Shown: positions 1 through 9,380 of the stretch, in pieces
How the letters are laid out: the number at the start of each line of letters is the position of its first letter
How positions within the stretch are numbered: position 1 is the stretch's first letter
From: JBCCGL01 sp039029275
Lineage (GTDB): Bacteria > Pseudomonadota > Gammaproteobacteria > JBCCGL01
Assembly (NCBI GenBank): GCA_039029275.1
Contig: JBCCGL010000006.1
Location: forward strand, 62,001-126,000
DNA length: 64,000 nt
Direction of reading: 5' to 3'
Notes under the pieces: model-generated
What the model was told of the DNA's origin: nothing
Databases searched by the model: none
Seen by the model: the letters and a program-made list of their open reading frames with translations, nothing else
Program-made: the position numbers and the translations under genes

Positions 1-582
1 CTCGCGACCCTGCCTATCTTCACTGGCGCGATCGCGATGGCGTGGGATCAAAAGCACCCACAGCGAATCTGGTGGATCGGTTGCGCTGTCGCGCTCGCAG
101 GCGAAGCCTGGCTGATCAGTTCCACAGACAGCTCAAACGGTCAGCAGTCCTCTGTAGCGGGCGATATGCTGGTGCTGCTTTCCAACGTGTTCGCGTCGCT
201 TGGCTATGTGGTCGGCGGTCGCCTGCAGCGTTCCGGATACGCAGCCACCGGCACAACGTTCTGGGGCGCGGCAATTTACGCAGTCGTCCTGCTGCCTTTT
301 TTACCATTTGTGAGTGGCTCTGTAGAGTTGAGCGCGGCGTCTACGCAGTCGTGGCTGGCGGTTTTGTATCTGGCAATTGGCGTGACGATTGTAGGCTACA
401 TCTGCTGGTACTGGGCGCTTGGCAAAGGCGGCATCGAGCGCGTCGGATTGATGCAGTTCCTGCAACCAGTTTCCGGGATTATCCTGGCGTGGCTGCTCCT
501 GGGGGAGACAATAAACGCGCAGTTTATCTTCGCGTCTGTACTGATTTTTCTTGGCGTTGCGATTGCGATTCGCGCGAAGTAA
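1..582 (+). CDS. DMT/EamA family transporter, 3' part (cut by window edge)
   Basis: This is the C-terminal part of a drug/metabolite transporter of the EamA type, an inner-membrane permease that exports or takes up small metabolites. The reading frame is open to base 1, so the start lies outside the window; the first in-frame ATG at 37 is internal. About five or six hydrophobic segments are visible, with a late WLLLGETI stretch (about residues 166-173) typical of the second EamA repeat. It ends 56 bases before the M24 hydrolase gene on the same strand and may be co-transcribed with it. The substrate cannot be told from sequence. Confidence 0.85.
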   Translation, partial: LATLPIFTGAIAMAWDQKHPQRIWWIGCAVALAGEAWLISSTDSSNGQQSSVAGDMLVLLSNVFASLGYVVGGRLQRSGYAATGTTFWGAAIYAVVLLPFLPFVSGSVELSAASTQSWLAVLYLAIGVTIVGYICWYWALGKGGIERVGLMQFLQPVSGIILAWLLLGETINAQFIFASVLIFLGVAIAIRAK

Positions 583-638
583 TGGCATACCGCCTTATCA
601 ATCGAGAGCAACAAACAAAATAATGTGAGGACACATCC

Positions 639-1820
639 GTGAGTTTTGAAAAAGCTTTTGAGAAGTCCGAATACGACGCTCGCGTGGCACGCGTGCAGGC
701 GAGCATGCGCGAGGCCGGTTTTGATTTGCTGATATGTCAGGATCCGGCGAACATGTGCTACCTCAGCGGTTTCGACGGGTGGTCATTTTACACACCTCAG
801 GCATTGCTGGTTCACGTCGACGACGCTGACCCGATCTGGTTTGGTCGCGCGCAGGATGCGAAGTCTGGGCACATAACGACGGATTTACCGGCTGACAATA
901 TTGTCTCGTTTTCCGAGCCGCTTGTGCATCATCCGACCGAGCACCCCTTCGACGAGCTTTGCAATTTGGTGCGCGAGCGCGGTTGGGCAAGTGCCGCAAT
1001 CGGGGTCGATTTTGACGCGCACTATTACACCGCGCGCGCGCACCACCATTTAGTCAAAGGCCTGCCTGACGCAACGATTTCCGACAACCACGAACTGGTT
1101 AACTGGGCGCGATTGCACAAGTCGCCGGCCGAAGTTGCGTACATGCGCGAGGCGGGACAAATCTGCACACGGGTGATGAATCGCGCTGTCGAGTTAATGC
1201 AACCCGGTGTACCGCAAAATGAAATTATCGCCGCCGTGTACGAAACCCAGGTGCTCGGAATACCGGGAAAGTTTGGCGACTACACCAGCCTGTGCCCGCT
1301 GATTCAGGTCGGTGAAGGCACCAGCACGCCGCACCTCACATGGAGTTCCGATCCGCTGCCGAACGACTCACTGGTGGTGATGGAACTGGGCGCCGCGCGG
1401 CGTCATTACCACGCACCGCTGACGCGCACCATGCACCTCGGCAAACCGCCAGCAGACGTTGCTCGCCTTGCAGACGCAATCGTCGAAGGCGTTACCGCTG
1501 CGCTTGAAATCGCAAAACCGGGTTCGACGTGCGAAGAGGTCGAGGCTGTCTGGCAAGGCATTTTGAACAAACACGGCTACAAAAAAGAAAGCCGCGTCGG
1601 CTACTCAATTGGGCTCAATTTTCCTCCCGACTGGGGCGAGCGCACCGCGAGTCTGCGCCCGGGGGAAACAACGACACTCGAAGAAGGGATGTGTTTTCAT
1701 TTCCAATCCGGCGTGTGGCTGGATGATTTTGGCGCGGCGGTTTCCGAGCCGTTCGTGGTGACTCCGGCAGGCGGTGACCGACTCTGCGATGTGCATCGCG
1801 GTCTCATAGTGATCGACTAA
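639..1820 (+). CDS. M24-family ectoine hydrolase-like protein (DoeA/EutD type)
   Basis: A 393-residue pita-bread (M24) protein. It most resembles ectoine hydrolases DoeA/EutD, which open the ectoine ring to N-acetyl-diaminobutyrate: the YLSGFDGWSFY stretch near residue 41, the PHLTW motif near 231 and the DWGERTASLRPG stretch near 331 are all as I remember them in that family. The usual M24 metal-ligand aspartates are replaced (E249 and H258 region) and the GHGIG motif reads GYSIG, fitting the reported metal-independence of EutD. A GTG start follows a GTGAGGA-like ribosome site. No doeB deacetylase gene is nearby, so the substrate could be another cyclic amide or amidine. Confidence 0.72.
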   Translation: MSFEKAFEKSEYDARVARVQASMREAGFDLLICQDPANMCYLSGFDGWSFYTPQALLVHVDDADPIWFGRAQDAKSGHITTDLPADNIVSFSEPLVHHPTEHPFDELCNLVRERGWASAAIGVDFDAHYYTARAHHHLVKGLPDATISDNHELVNWARLHKSPAEVAYMREAGQICTRVMNRAVELMQPGVPQNEIIAAVYETQVLGIPGKFGDYTSLCPLIQVGEGTSTPHLTWSSDPLPNDSLVVMELGAARRHYHAPLTRTMHLGKPPADVARLADAIVEGVTAALEIAKPGSTCEEVEAVWQGILNKHGYKKESRVGYSIGLNFPPDWGERTASLRPGETTTLEEGMCFHFQSGVWLDDFGAAVSEPFVVTPAGGDRLCDVHRGLIVID

Positions 1821-1827
1821 TCGGCGG

Positions 1828-2592
1828 CTACTCCGCAACAAACTGAGCGATCAAAACAACCGCCAGCAATACCAATAACCCATGCAAAACTCTGCGATAC
1901 GTATCAACGGGAATCGACGCACGAATTCGCTGTCCCGCCAAAAGCGCCGCCACACCCACGAGCGCGAGAGGTGAAGTTTCGGCAAGCAAAGTCCAGGTGA
2001 CAAACCCTGCAAAAGACAGGACGACAATCTGCGCAAGCTTGCCCATTAAAAAACAACTGTTGAGCGCGGGCACCATCGATTCGCGTGGCGTTTCAAGCGC
2101 GAGAAAAAATATGATCAGCACTGCCACCATGACATTCGTTGTGCCTGCCGACAGTCCCGCCACCAAGCCAAACAACACCATCGCCGCGAATAAATTTTGC
2201 TGCAACCAGTCGCCGCGGATTCGCCCAATCCTATTGCTCACGAGGTAAAGAGCGATGAGTGCAGCGAGCACGATTCGAAACGGCGACGGATCAACGCTCG
2301 CGAGTATCAACGCGCCAATCAATGCACCGAGCAATGAAAACGCGATTAACGGAAAAAAACGGCGGACGTTTTCGACCGAGTCAGGACTGTGCCAAATGCT
2401 GACAACGTTAACCGCGACGGTCGGCAACAAGGTCAGCAGGATTGCACTGCGCACATCGAAAAAAATCGCGAGTATGGGCGTTGCGACCATCGGAAAACCC
2501 AGGCCCAGGGTGCCGTGAACCAAACCGGCAAACAGCATGACCGCGACGACTACGACGATAAGAACAGGATCAAGCGATAGCAGGCCAGGCAT
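1828..2592 (-). CDS. Sulfite exporter TauE/SafE family permease
   Basis: A 254-residue inner-membrane protein with about eight hydrophobic segments. The N-terminal VHGTLGLGFPMVATPIL stretch (about residues 25-41) and the later AGLSAGTTNVMVAVL repeat are the paired half-repeats of the TauE/SafE family, whose members move organosulfur or organic anions. It converges tail-to-tail with the ectoine-hydrolase-like gene, 7 bases apart. Downstream of the NUDIX gene on the same strand, 18 bases away, so it may be the last gene of a short minus-strand run. The substrate is unknown. Confidence 0.85.
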   Translation of the reverse strand: MPGLLSLDPVLIVVVVAVMLFAGLVHGTLGLGFPMVATPILAIFFDVRSAILLTLLPTVAVNVVSIWHSPDSVENVRRFFPLIAFSLLGALIGALILASVDPSPFRIVLAALIALYLVSNRIGRIRGDWLQQNLFAAMVLFGLVAGLSAGTTNVMVAVLIIFFLALETPRESMVPALNSCFLMGKLAQIVVLSFAGFVTWTLLAETSPLALVGVAALLAGQRIRASIPVDTYRRVLHGLLVLLAVVLIAQFVAE

Positions 2593-2610
2593 GCGTTAAC
2601 TCAAGCGTGA

Positions 2611-3243
2611 CTAAAATGATAAGTGGTCCGAATGCAGAACCGACTCCAACTGCGCGATGTCGCTGATCGGCTTTCCGATTTGTTCGCTCAAGGTAACGAG
2701 AACCTTAAGCGAAAAGCCCCACAGAAAATGATTGCCGATGCTGATGCCGGAACGCTGCGCCTGAGTTGGCGGAAACGAAAACGCCATCCAGTTTTTTGGA
2801 TTCCACAAGTGGGCCGTTGGCACCCACATAGCGTCGCTCATTTCTTCATTGAGACGAAAAGGTTCGGGCGCTGATTCGAGCAAATACACCAACGGCCACA
2901 CCGTGGTGAGTGGGCGGGTGGAACTGCCCGTCGCCTCCATTTTATCCATTCGGCCAAGCAGGGATTCACGCGGCAATATCAAACCCACTTCTTCCTTGGT
3001 TTCGCGCGCGGCGACATCGTGCAGATTGCGATCAATGGTTTCTGCGCGTCCGCCGGGAAACGCCATATCACCTGACCACGGGTCGAGCGGGTTAATCGCG
3101 CGTCGGCCGAGGCAAACGCTCAAGCCGTCTTCGTCCTCCCAAAAAATCAGTGCGATAACAGCCAACCGCTGTGCGTGGTCAACCGCCTGATCGGGCGAGT
3201 GATGAGTCGCGCGAGCGCGCAGTATTTGCGACGACAGGGACAC
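2611..3243 (-). CDS. NUDIX hydrolase, CoA-pyrophosphatase-like
   Basis: A 210-residue NUDIX protein. The box is AFPGGRAE (about residue 63) followed by ARETKEEVGL (about 78), with the slightly long spacing seen in NudL-type CoA pyrophosphatases. The full NudL signature upstream of the box is only partly matched, so the substrate (CoA, an acyl-CoA or a nucleotide sugar) is open. The RETKEE glutamates that bind metal are present. The DUF1330 gene lies 8 bases upstream on the same strand, suggesting co-transcription. Confidence 0.85.
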   Translation of the reverse strand: MSLSSQILRARATHHSPDQAVDHAQRLAVIALIFWEDEDGLSVCLGRRAINPLDPWSGDMAFPGGRAETIDRNLHDVAARETKEEVGLILPRESLLGRMDKMEATGSSTRPLTTVWPLVYLLESAPEPFRLNEEMSDAMWVPTAHLWNPKNWMAFSFPPTQAQRSGISIGNHFLWGFSLKVLVTLSEQIGKPISDIAQLESVLHSDHLSF

Positions 3244-3251
3244 GATTCGGG

Positions 3252-3575
3252 CTACTTGACGATAGGTCGAAGATCCGAGAGCTTGTCGAACAGATGCCAG
3301 ACGTACTGATCGGTGCCATTAACGCGATGCGGGTGCAAATCCGCAAGCGCCGGATCGGTGCAGTAATGCTCAAACGCTTCGAGCGACTTCCACTCGACTA
3401 CGATCATCACGCTGCGTGGCTCGATGTCGCCAACAACGGTTTCGCGATATTTGCCCAGAGCGACGACCTTGCCTCCGTGCGCACCCACTTCTTGCGCCGA
3501 CCGTTTTGAGTACGCGAGATATTCTTGCTTGTTCGTCACATTAAACAAGTTCAGGGCGTAAACCGGGTCTGACAA
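3252..3575 (-). CDS. DUF1330 family protein (dimeric alpha-beta barrel)
   Basis: A small soluble protein of about 107 residues of the DUF1330 family, ferredoxin-like barrels with no agreed function. Family-like features are the early YALNLFNV strand, the central GGKVVALGKY stretch and the late SVMIVVEWKSLEAFEHYC segment. I chose a TTG start at 3575 because an AGGAGG ribosome site lies 6 bases upstream of it; the in-frame ATG codons at 3593 and 3596 lie upstream of or within that site and would be poor starts. Probably co-transcribed with the NUDIX gene. Confidence 0.8.
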   Translation of the reverse strand: MSDPVYALNLFNVTNKQEYLAYSKRSAQEVGAHGGKVVALGKYRETVVGDIEPRSVMIVVEWKSLEAFEHYCTDPALADLHPHRVNGTDQYVWHLFDKLSDLRPIVK

Positions 3576-3738
3576 AGCTGACCTCCTGCTCATCAATTTC
3601 GAAGCAGACTAACACAAGATCGTACGCAGACTGTGAGCGAAGAATGACATTTATCGAAGCCAGCACTCCGAAAGATTCGAGCTTTCGGTTATCCTCTTGC
3701 TCAAGTTAGACAACTGGTTCCCCTCACACTTAAAACTT

Positions 3739-4176
3739 ATGTCAGATTTAAGCACTTCGTTTATGCAGACTTCCGCGATGCAAAAGCTCGGCTACGCGGG
3801 TCTTACTCCATTTGTCGTTCCGGCAATTCTTGTTGCGATGGGCCACGAGCACTCCGGACACGCGATTGGCATCGCCAATGCCTACGCCTTTGGCATTATC
3901 TGTTTTCTTACCGGCACGTGGTGGGGTGTGGGAATTAAATCCGAATCCAATCGACTGTTGATCCTGAGTAATGTTGTTTTTGTCGCCGCATTTCTGGTGT
4001 TCGGCTTCGCATCGCAATCGCTCGCGCTGGTGCTTGCCGTAATCCTTGCGTGTATTTTTGTTATCGAAAAATCGGATACGAGTTTTTCACAGCTCGATCC
4101 CGCTTACCGACGTATGCGGATGGTACTAACAACAATAGCGACTCTTTCAATGTTGGTGGTGTTTTTTGCTGGCTAG
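3739..4176 (+). CDS. DUF3429 family inner-membrane protein
   Basis: A membrane protein of about 145 residues with four or five hydrophobic helices. The LGYAGLTPFVVPAIL opening, the AYAFGIICFLTG helix and the following TWWGVGI motif match the DUF3429 family as I remember it; its function is unknown. The ATG at 3739 is preferred over the TTG at 3697, though neither has a clear ribosome site. The 142-base gap before it and the 197-base gap after it show no other gene. Confidence 0.75.
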   Translation: MSDLSTSFMQTSAMQKLGYAGLTPFVVPAILVAMGHEHSGHAIGIANAYAFGIICFLTGTWWGVGIKSESNRLLILSNVVFVAAFLVFGFASQSLALVLAVILACIFVIEKSDTSFSQLDPAYRRMRMVLTTIATLSMLVVFFAG

Positions 4177-4373
4177 AAGTCCTTGTGGATTTTCTGCGCG
4201 GTGTTGTTAGAGCGAAGCAAGTTCAGCACGCAAAGCGCATTATTCGGCCATTTTTGGGCGCAATCAAAAGTGGCCTTGCTCGCAGTGCACGTAGACAAAT
4301 AGAATTTCCAGAGATAGCGAGCGAAACTTCTCGTAAGTTGAAATGAATCGAACACACCCTTCAAACTAAAACC

Positions 4374-6875
4374 CTACTCCGGCAAATACTTCTCCGACCA
4401 ACCCGTACCAACAACTCCGTTATCAATCAGCGTTTGAACTTCGTCTTCGTTATAAGCGAGTCTCGATAAAATCTTGCGCGTATCTCGCCCGTACTTTGGC
4501 ATCGGCTCGGGAATTTTTATCTCTGCCTTTTTCGGCCTGACGGCATTCGGCGCTACCAGATCGCACCAGCGCCCCATCGGGTGTTGATCGTGTCGAATAA
4601 CGCGGAACGTTGCGTCGCGCAAATCAATTTCACCTGCGCTTTCAAGTTGCGAACTGTCGTCGCGGGTCTGGTGCAGCGATGACAAGCGAACCACGGTGCT
4701 TGAACTTCCTGCAAACCGATTTTTCCAATGTTCAAAACTTTGTGATTTAAATCGGGTGGCGAGTTTTGATTGCAGGTTTTCTTCTGGTACCTCACACAAA
4801 TCGGCGAGCTCTGAAACGCGCTTCAATGCATCGAACCGCTCGGTTGGAGCGGCAAAAAACATCCAGCCGTCGCTCGCTTCATAACAGTGATAAAAAGGTC
4901 CCCAGCCGCGCGCTTCGCGCCCACTTGGTTCGTCAAACGGTGCGCGCCCTTCAAAGTCGTACATAAAAGGGGCCTGGATGAGATTGCCCGCTGCAGCCAG
5001 CGACGCGCGCGCAACACCACCTCGCCCGATTTTTGACCGACGGAGCAATGCAGCGCCGAGCGATACGCAGGCGCAGAATCCGGTCAACACGTCAATCGTG
5101 CCGAAGTGCGCGTGTTCTTCCGGGGTTTGCATACCGCCGCCAAAGCGCAGCATCACGCCGGTGGCCGCCTGCGCGAGATCGTCGTAACCGAGGTGATCCG
5201 ATTTAGGACCACGCATCGGCCCGCCAAAGGCGTCGAGTTGCACCAGAATCAAACGCGGATCGATTGCGCGCAAACGTTGCGGCGAGAGGCCGAGCTTGTC
5301 GCGTTGCTCGTCCGTTCCGTTGAACGTAATGACATCGACGTCAGCAATTAGTTGATCAAGAATTTCCCTTCCCTTTTCGTCGGAAAGATTCAACAGAATA
5401 CTGTCTTTGCCGCGCTGCGCGTGCAGTCCGAAAATAATCGTATTCCAAGGGTCGACCGAAGGCTCAACCGGCTGCACCAACGTGACCTGCGCGCCGAAGC
5501 GCGCGAGCGTCGAGCCGATCGTCGGCCCTGCGATTACATTGGTCAGGTCAAGCACTTTCAGGCCATCCAGCCAACCCCGGCCGCCAGCTCCTGCGCGTTG
5601 ATCGTTCGCGGGTTCGCGCAAAATCCGCTCGACCGCTTCGCGCGCATTGTCGAGGCTGGGCGCAGCTTGCTTGGTCGCAGAATCAGCGTCGTCCGCAATC
5701 CACGCTACGTTGCCCATCTGTCGCATTGCACCGTGCGCAGGATCATCGACTTTCACAACCAGACCCGACGCCAAGGCGTGCGGATCGGCCAACCATTCCT
5801 GCGTTGTTCGCTGCGCGGTCGCGGGGGCTTTGGCGCTGCCAAACAATTCCTCCCATTCGTGCGACGGTTTTTGCAGAAACGCTTTTTTCATCGCGCTCGA
5901 CACGCGCTCCCGATCACTCGCACCGACGGGATAATTACGCAGCGTCCATTCGGCCGGCCAGTCCGCGGTATCGAGATAGGCGCTGAAGTCGGGTAACGCT
6001 GCCAGCAGATCGTGCAACCCCAATGTTTCCAGCACGCGTTTGGGATGGGTGGCGACGCTGCCAGATACGACGTAAAAGCCGCGCCCGTCGGCGCAGGTAT
6101 AGGTGCGATAGAAAGGATCGAGAAATTCGGAAAGTTCCTCGAACGCGAGATTCATCGGCAAGCCCTCGGCCTGGCGCCGCTCGATCTCGATCTCGCGTGG
6201 TGACTTATAGCGCTGCGGATAGTTTTCGATCTGCTCACAGTTGTAGACGAGGCCTTCGAGCAAGGCTGACGCGAGCGGGACTTCGATGTGATCGCCGCCC
6301 CAATCGCCGTCGATATTTTCACGGGCACACAAGGCGAACAGCACGGACATCGCGCCGAACGCGGAACCGTATGCAGAAGCCAACGTCAGCGGCGTGAACG
6401 AGGGGTTGATTCCCATCAGTCGACGATTCAATCCCATGTCGGTGAACTGACCGGTGCGCGCTGCGATCACCGCTTCCCACGCGGGAATATCGGCGAGATC
6501 CGGATCGCGCGAGGCAAATCCAGGCATCGAAAGATAAATCAGCTGCGGGTTGTGTTTGTGCAAGCGATCCGCATCCAAGCCCAGTCGCGCCATCGTCCCG
6601 GGTCGAAAGTTTTCGATAACAACGTCGGATCGTTTAGCCAATTCGATTGCGGTGTCGCGACCGTCGTCGCTCTTCAGATCAAGAACGATCGACGACTTGC
6701 CGCGCGCGAGCATATCGCTTGCCGGGTCTTTGAATCGCGGCCCACCAGGCGGGTCGACGCGAATCACTTCTGCGCCCATGTCTGCCAGCATCATGCCGAC
6801 CAGCGGCCCCGCCAGATACTGGCCAAAGTCGAGAACGCGGATACCCGATAGCGGGCGTTCGGTTACATCTGTCAT
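4374..6875 (-). CDS. Tandem-fused CaiB/BaiF (family III) CoA-transferase
   Basis: About 833 residues, twice the usual length, made of two CoA-transferase family III units: about residues 10-400 (opening LSGIRVLDFGQYLAGP) and about 438-830 (opening LDGLKVLDLTNVIAGP). The family moves CoA between acyl-CoA and a free acid, or racemises acyl-CoAs. In the C-terminal unit the expected catalytic aspartate is present in TIDVLTG (D599 by the longer numbering); the aligned N-terminal position is alanine (TLASAYG, A170), so that half may be inactive or structural. An ATG at 6875 is chosen; a GTG at 6887 is also possible. It stands alone on its strand. Confidence 0.88.
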   Translation of the reverse strand: MTDVTERPLSGIRVLDFGQYLAGPLVGMMLADMGAEVIRVDPPGGPRFKDPASDMLARGKSSIVLDLKSDDGRDTAIELAKRSDVVIENFRPGTMARLGLDADRLHKHNPQLIYLSMPGFASRDPDLADIPAWEAVIAARTGQFTDMGLNRRLMGINPSFTPLTLASAYGSAFGAMSVLFALCARENIDGDWGGDHIEVPLASALLEGLVYNCEQIENYPQRYKSPREIEIERRQAEGLPMNLAFEELSEFLDPFYRTYTCADGRGFYVVSGSVATHPKRVLETLGLHDLLAALPDFSAYLDTADWPAEWTLRNYPVGASDRERVSSAMKKAFLQKPSHEWEELFGSAKAPATAQRTTQEWLADPHALASGLVVKVDDPAHGAMRQMGNVAWIADDADSATKQAAPSLDNAREAVERILREPANDQRAGAGGRGWLDGLKVLDLTNVIAGPTIGSTLARFGAQVTLVQPVEPSVDPWNTIIFGLHAQRGKDSILLNLSDEKGREILDQLIADVDVITFNGTDEQRDKLGLSPQRLRAIDPRLILVQLDAFGGPMRGPKSDHLGYDDLAQAATGVMLRFGGGMQTPEEHAHFGTIDVLTGFCACVSLGAALLRRSKIGRGGVARASLAAAGNLIQAPFMYDFEGRAPFDEPSGREARGWGPFYHCYEASDGWMFFAAPTERFDALKRVSELADLCEVPEENLQSKLATRFKSQSFEHWKNRFAGSSSTVVRLSSLHQTRDDSSQLESAGEIDLRDATFRVIRHDQHPMGRWCDLVAPNAVRPKKAEIKIPEPMPKYGRDTRKILSRLAYNEDEVQTLIDNGVVGTGWSEKYLPE

Positions 6876-6887
6876 GTCACGATTCAC

Positions 6888-7226
6888 AGCCTTGGAGTTG
6901 ATGGCGAAGATTGTCTGCGATGTGAACAGTCGTCAATCAAAAAACATGAATTAACCCCATCGCTTTATTGAATTAGTTGTTGTCTATCTCCAGCCAGCCG
7001 TCTATCAATGTCTCTCACTTCTAGACATCATGCGCATCACCCGGCGTTCATCGTGCGCGGAGATCCATCTTCGCAACAACCGCGCGATCGAGCGCATGAG
7101 GCAAAACGTTATCGAACGATTTTCAGGCAGCGGCTCCCAACGTGAAAATCTGGCAGCACGAAATTAATCTTGCTATAAGCGCTTATCGCGCGGCAATTCG
7201 CCAATAGCAAAACGATAAAACAAACC
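6888..7226. other. Intergenic region without a supported gene
   Basis: A 339-base divergent gap between the double CoA-transferase (minus strand) and the DMT transporter (plus strand). The only notable signal is a 12-base perfect palindrome with an extended -10-like sequence near 7172-7186. A 45-codon frame from 7030 to 7167 has no ribosome site or recognisable product and is not called. Confidence 0.6.
7172..7186 (+). promoter_or_regulatory. Candidate promoter with 12-bp palindrome upstream of DMT gene
   Basis: TGCTATAAG resembles an extended -10 element and overlaps the perfect palindrome ATAAGCGCTTAT (7175-7186), about 40 bases before the DMT start. A repressor binding here would cover the -10 site. 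No convincing -35 element is visible, so this is a weak call. Confidence 0.3.
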
Positions 7227-8144
7227 ATGTCCTCGACCGCCAATCCCGTGCTGCATGGCCGCTACAATCGACCGATGGTCGGTGCGGCGCTGGCGTTTGT
7301 GTCAATGTCATTTTTCTCGATACAGGACGCGTACATCAAATGGCTGGCGCAAGATTTCTGGCTGATCCAGCTGTTGTTTTTTCGCAGCCTGGTTATCGTC
7401 GCCGTCACCGCGACCTACCTCGGCGTTCGCTACGGTCGCCGCGGTTTTGCCACCGCGCGGACGAAAGATCACGCGCTGCGGACGTTTTTTAATTTCTCCG
7501 CGTTTCTGAGCTACTACTTCGCGGTCACGCGCATGCCTCTGGCGGATGCCACCGCGATCGCGCTCTCAGCGCCGCTGATTATGACCGCGCTGTCTGGTCC
7601 GATTCTTGGCGAGCCGGCCGACCTGCCGCGCAAAATGGCGTTGCTCACCGGCTTTGTTGGCGTGCTGATCGTGATTCAACCGACGGCCGAATCGGTCGAC
7701 TGGATCGGCGTCGGCGCGGCGCTGCTCGGCGCGCTCTTATTTGCGCTGCTGGCCTTGCAAACGCGGCGTATGTCCGCGACGGAGTCGAGCGAGTTGATGG
7801 TGTTTTACGCTGCCGCCGCGTTTTTGATCGTGACCGGCGCGATGCTCCTGTACCGCTGGGATTCGGCCACACCGATGCAATACCTGATGATGCTCGGCCT
7901 TGGCGTTATCACTCTGTTTGCTCAATATTCCATCGTCAGCAGCTACCAGTTCGCTGCCGTTTACGTGATCGCGCCGTTTGAATACGTCACCATCCTGTGG
8001 GCGCTGGTGCTGGGCTGGTTTGTCTTCGGTGATTTGCCTACCGCCACCATGCTGCTGGGCGCCGGTCTCGTTGTAATCTGCGGCCTCGCGATCGTTTTTC
8101 TGGAGCGCCGCGCCACTCGTCATTCGCGCCTGGGTGGGACTTAA
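7227..8144 (+). CDS. DMT/EamA family transporter
   Basis: A 305-residue inner-membrane permease with ten predicted helices in two EamA repeats. The first repeat opens with FVSMSFFSIQDAYIKWLAQD and contains the AFLSYYFAVTRMPLADATAIALS stretch typical of the RhaT/SAM-transporter-like branch. It is paralogous in layout to the DMT protein at 31842-32861 (shared SxQDxxxK opening and GFVGVLIV motif). It is 51 bases upstream of the GGDEF gene and probably co-transcribed. The substrate is unknown. Confidence 0.9.
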   Translation: MSSTANPVLHGRYNRPMVGAALAFVSMSFFSIQDAYIKWLAQDFWLIQLLFFRSLVIVAVTATYLGVRYGRRGFATARTKDHALRTFFNFSAFLSYYFAVTRMPLADATAIALSAPLIMTALSGPILGEPADLPRKMALLTGFVGVLIVIQPTAESVDWIGVGAALLGALLFALLALQTRRMSATESSELMVFYAAAAFLIVTGAMLLYRWDSATPMQYLMMLGLGVITLFAQYSIVSSYQFAAVYVIAPFEYVTILWALVLGWFVFGDLPTATMLLGAGLVVICGLAIVFLERRATRHSRLGGT

Positions 8145-8195
8145 CATTAAATTCTGGTTAGAATTCGACCGTTGAGGCGCGCAGAGCAAGCGGTA

Positions 8196-9245
8196 ATGGA
8201 CAATGAAATTCTCGACGCCATCGTCGAAATAACCGGCCAGCGTGATCTGGATTCGCTCGAAAACACGCTGGTAGTGACGCTGCTGGACGTCATCCCGGCG
8301 TCGCGCATCATGCTGCTTAAATTTCCTTCGGACGGTCGCAAAGACATCCTCAGCGTGGTGATGAACCTGTCCGCGCTGCTTGACGCGACGGGCCATCAGC
8401 GCTTTCAGCTGCTCGACGAACCCCCCACCTTAGACGTTGAAGGCAAGCTCAAGGACTGCGTTAGTCATAACACCACCGTTGTGTGGTCGCCGAATGACAA
8501 AACCACGCAAACGCTTTTACCCGTGCTGTGCGACTCGCGTGTCAACGGCGCCTTGCTGATCGAGAGCGTGCACCCGCTGACGTCGGAGCTGAAAACGGTC
8601 GAAGGTATAGTGCGCGTGTTCAACAATTACCAAACGCTGTTTAACGAAAGCGAGCGCGACACGCTCACCGGCCTGCTCAACCGTCGCACGTTCGACACGC
8701 GCCTCGACCGCCTGCTGCGTACGCAGTTGCACAACAAACAGATTCTGGTCGGTTCCGAAGGAATGCGCGAGAAGCGCTATCTGGGGCCTGACTCCTTCGC
8801 CTGGCTGGTGATAATCGACATCGATCACTTCAAGCGGGTCAACGACACCTACGGGCATCTGTTCGGCGACGAGGTCATCCTCACGCTTGCGCAGAAAATG
8901 CGCGAGGCGTTTCGTAACTCCGACCTGCTGTTTCGTTTCGGCGGCGAGGAATTTGTGATGATTCTCGAGCCGATTACCGCGCCGATGGCGAAAGCCACGC
9001 TAAATAAATTTCGCGAGCAAATCGAACAGCACAAGTTTTCGCAGGTCGGCCAGATCACCATCAGCATTGGCTATGCGCTGGTGACCGAGCGGGATTATCC
9101 GGCGCAAGTGTTGGAGCGCGCAGACCAGGCGCTTTACTACGCCAAGGAGCACGGTCGCAATTGCGTGCACGAGTATTCCGACTTGATCGACCGAGGCGAA
9201 CTGGAAGTGATCGAGCATGAAACGGGTTCTATCGAACTCTTTTGA
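8196..9245 (+). CDS. Diguanylate cyclase with GAF-like sensor region
   Basis: About 349 residues. Residues 1-145 form a soluble GAF-like region without membrane segments; a GGDEF domain follows at about 150-325. The active-site motif is GGEEF (249-253), which is catalytically competent in this family, and an RNSD inhibitory I-site (240-243) sits exactly five residues before it, so product inhibition by c-di-GMP is expected. The domain-typical DxLTGLLNRR and IDIDHFKRVNDTYGH motifs are intact. No EAL domain. The ATG at 8196 is preferred to a TTG at 8172. Its role is probably cytosolic signal-dependent control of motility or attachment. Confidence 0.92.
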   Translation: MDNEILDAIVEITGQRDLDSLENTLVVTLLDVIPASRIMLLKFPSDGRKDILSVVMNLSALLDATGHQRFQLLDEPPTLDVEGKLKDCVSHNTTVVWSPNDKTTQTLLPVLCDSRVNGALLIESVHPLTSELKTVEGIVRVFNNYQTLFNESERDTLTGLLNRRTFDTRLDRLLRTQLHNKQILVGSEGMREKRYLGPDSFAWLVIIDIDHFKRVNDTYGHLFGDEVILTLAQKMREAFRNSDLLFRFGGEEFVMILEPITAPMAKATLNKFREQIEQHKFSQVGQITISIGYALVTERDYPAQVLERADQALYYAKEHGRNCVHEYSDLIDRGELEVIEHETGSIELF

Positions 9246-9380
9246 AAACTATCTCCTGAAAACTGTCTCGGCTTTTGCATACGACGTCGCCCTGCCTCCT
9301 GCGACCATGCAGTCGTACGTCGCGATTGCGGATAAACAATAAAACGTTAAGCTAGCGACGAATAACTCGGAGATTCATCG

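Noticed and set aside
7030..7167. 45-codon frame in the CaiB-DMT gap
   Set aside because: No ribosome site, no recognisable product and low complexity of length; probably chance.
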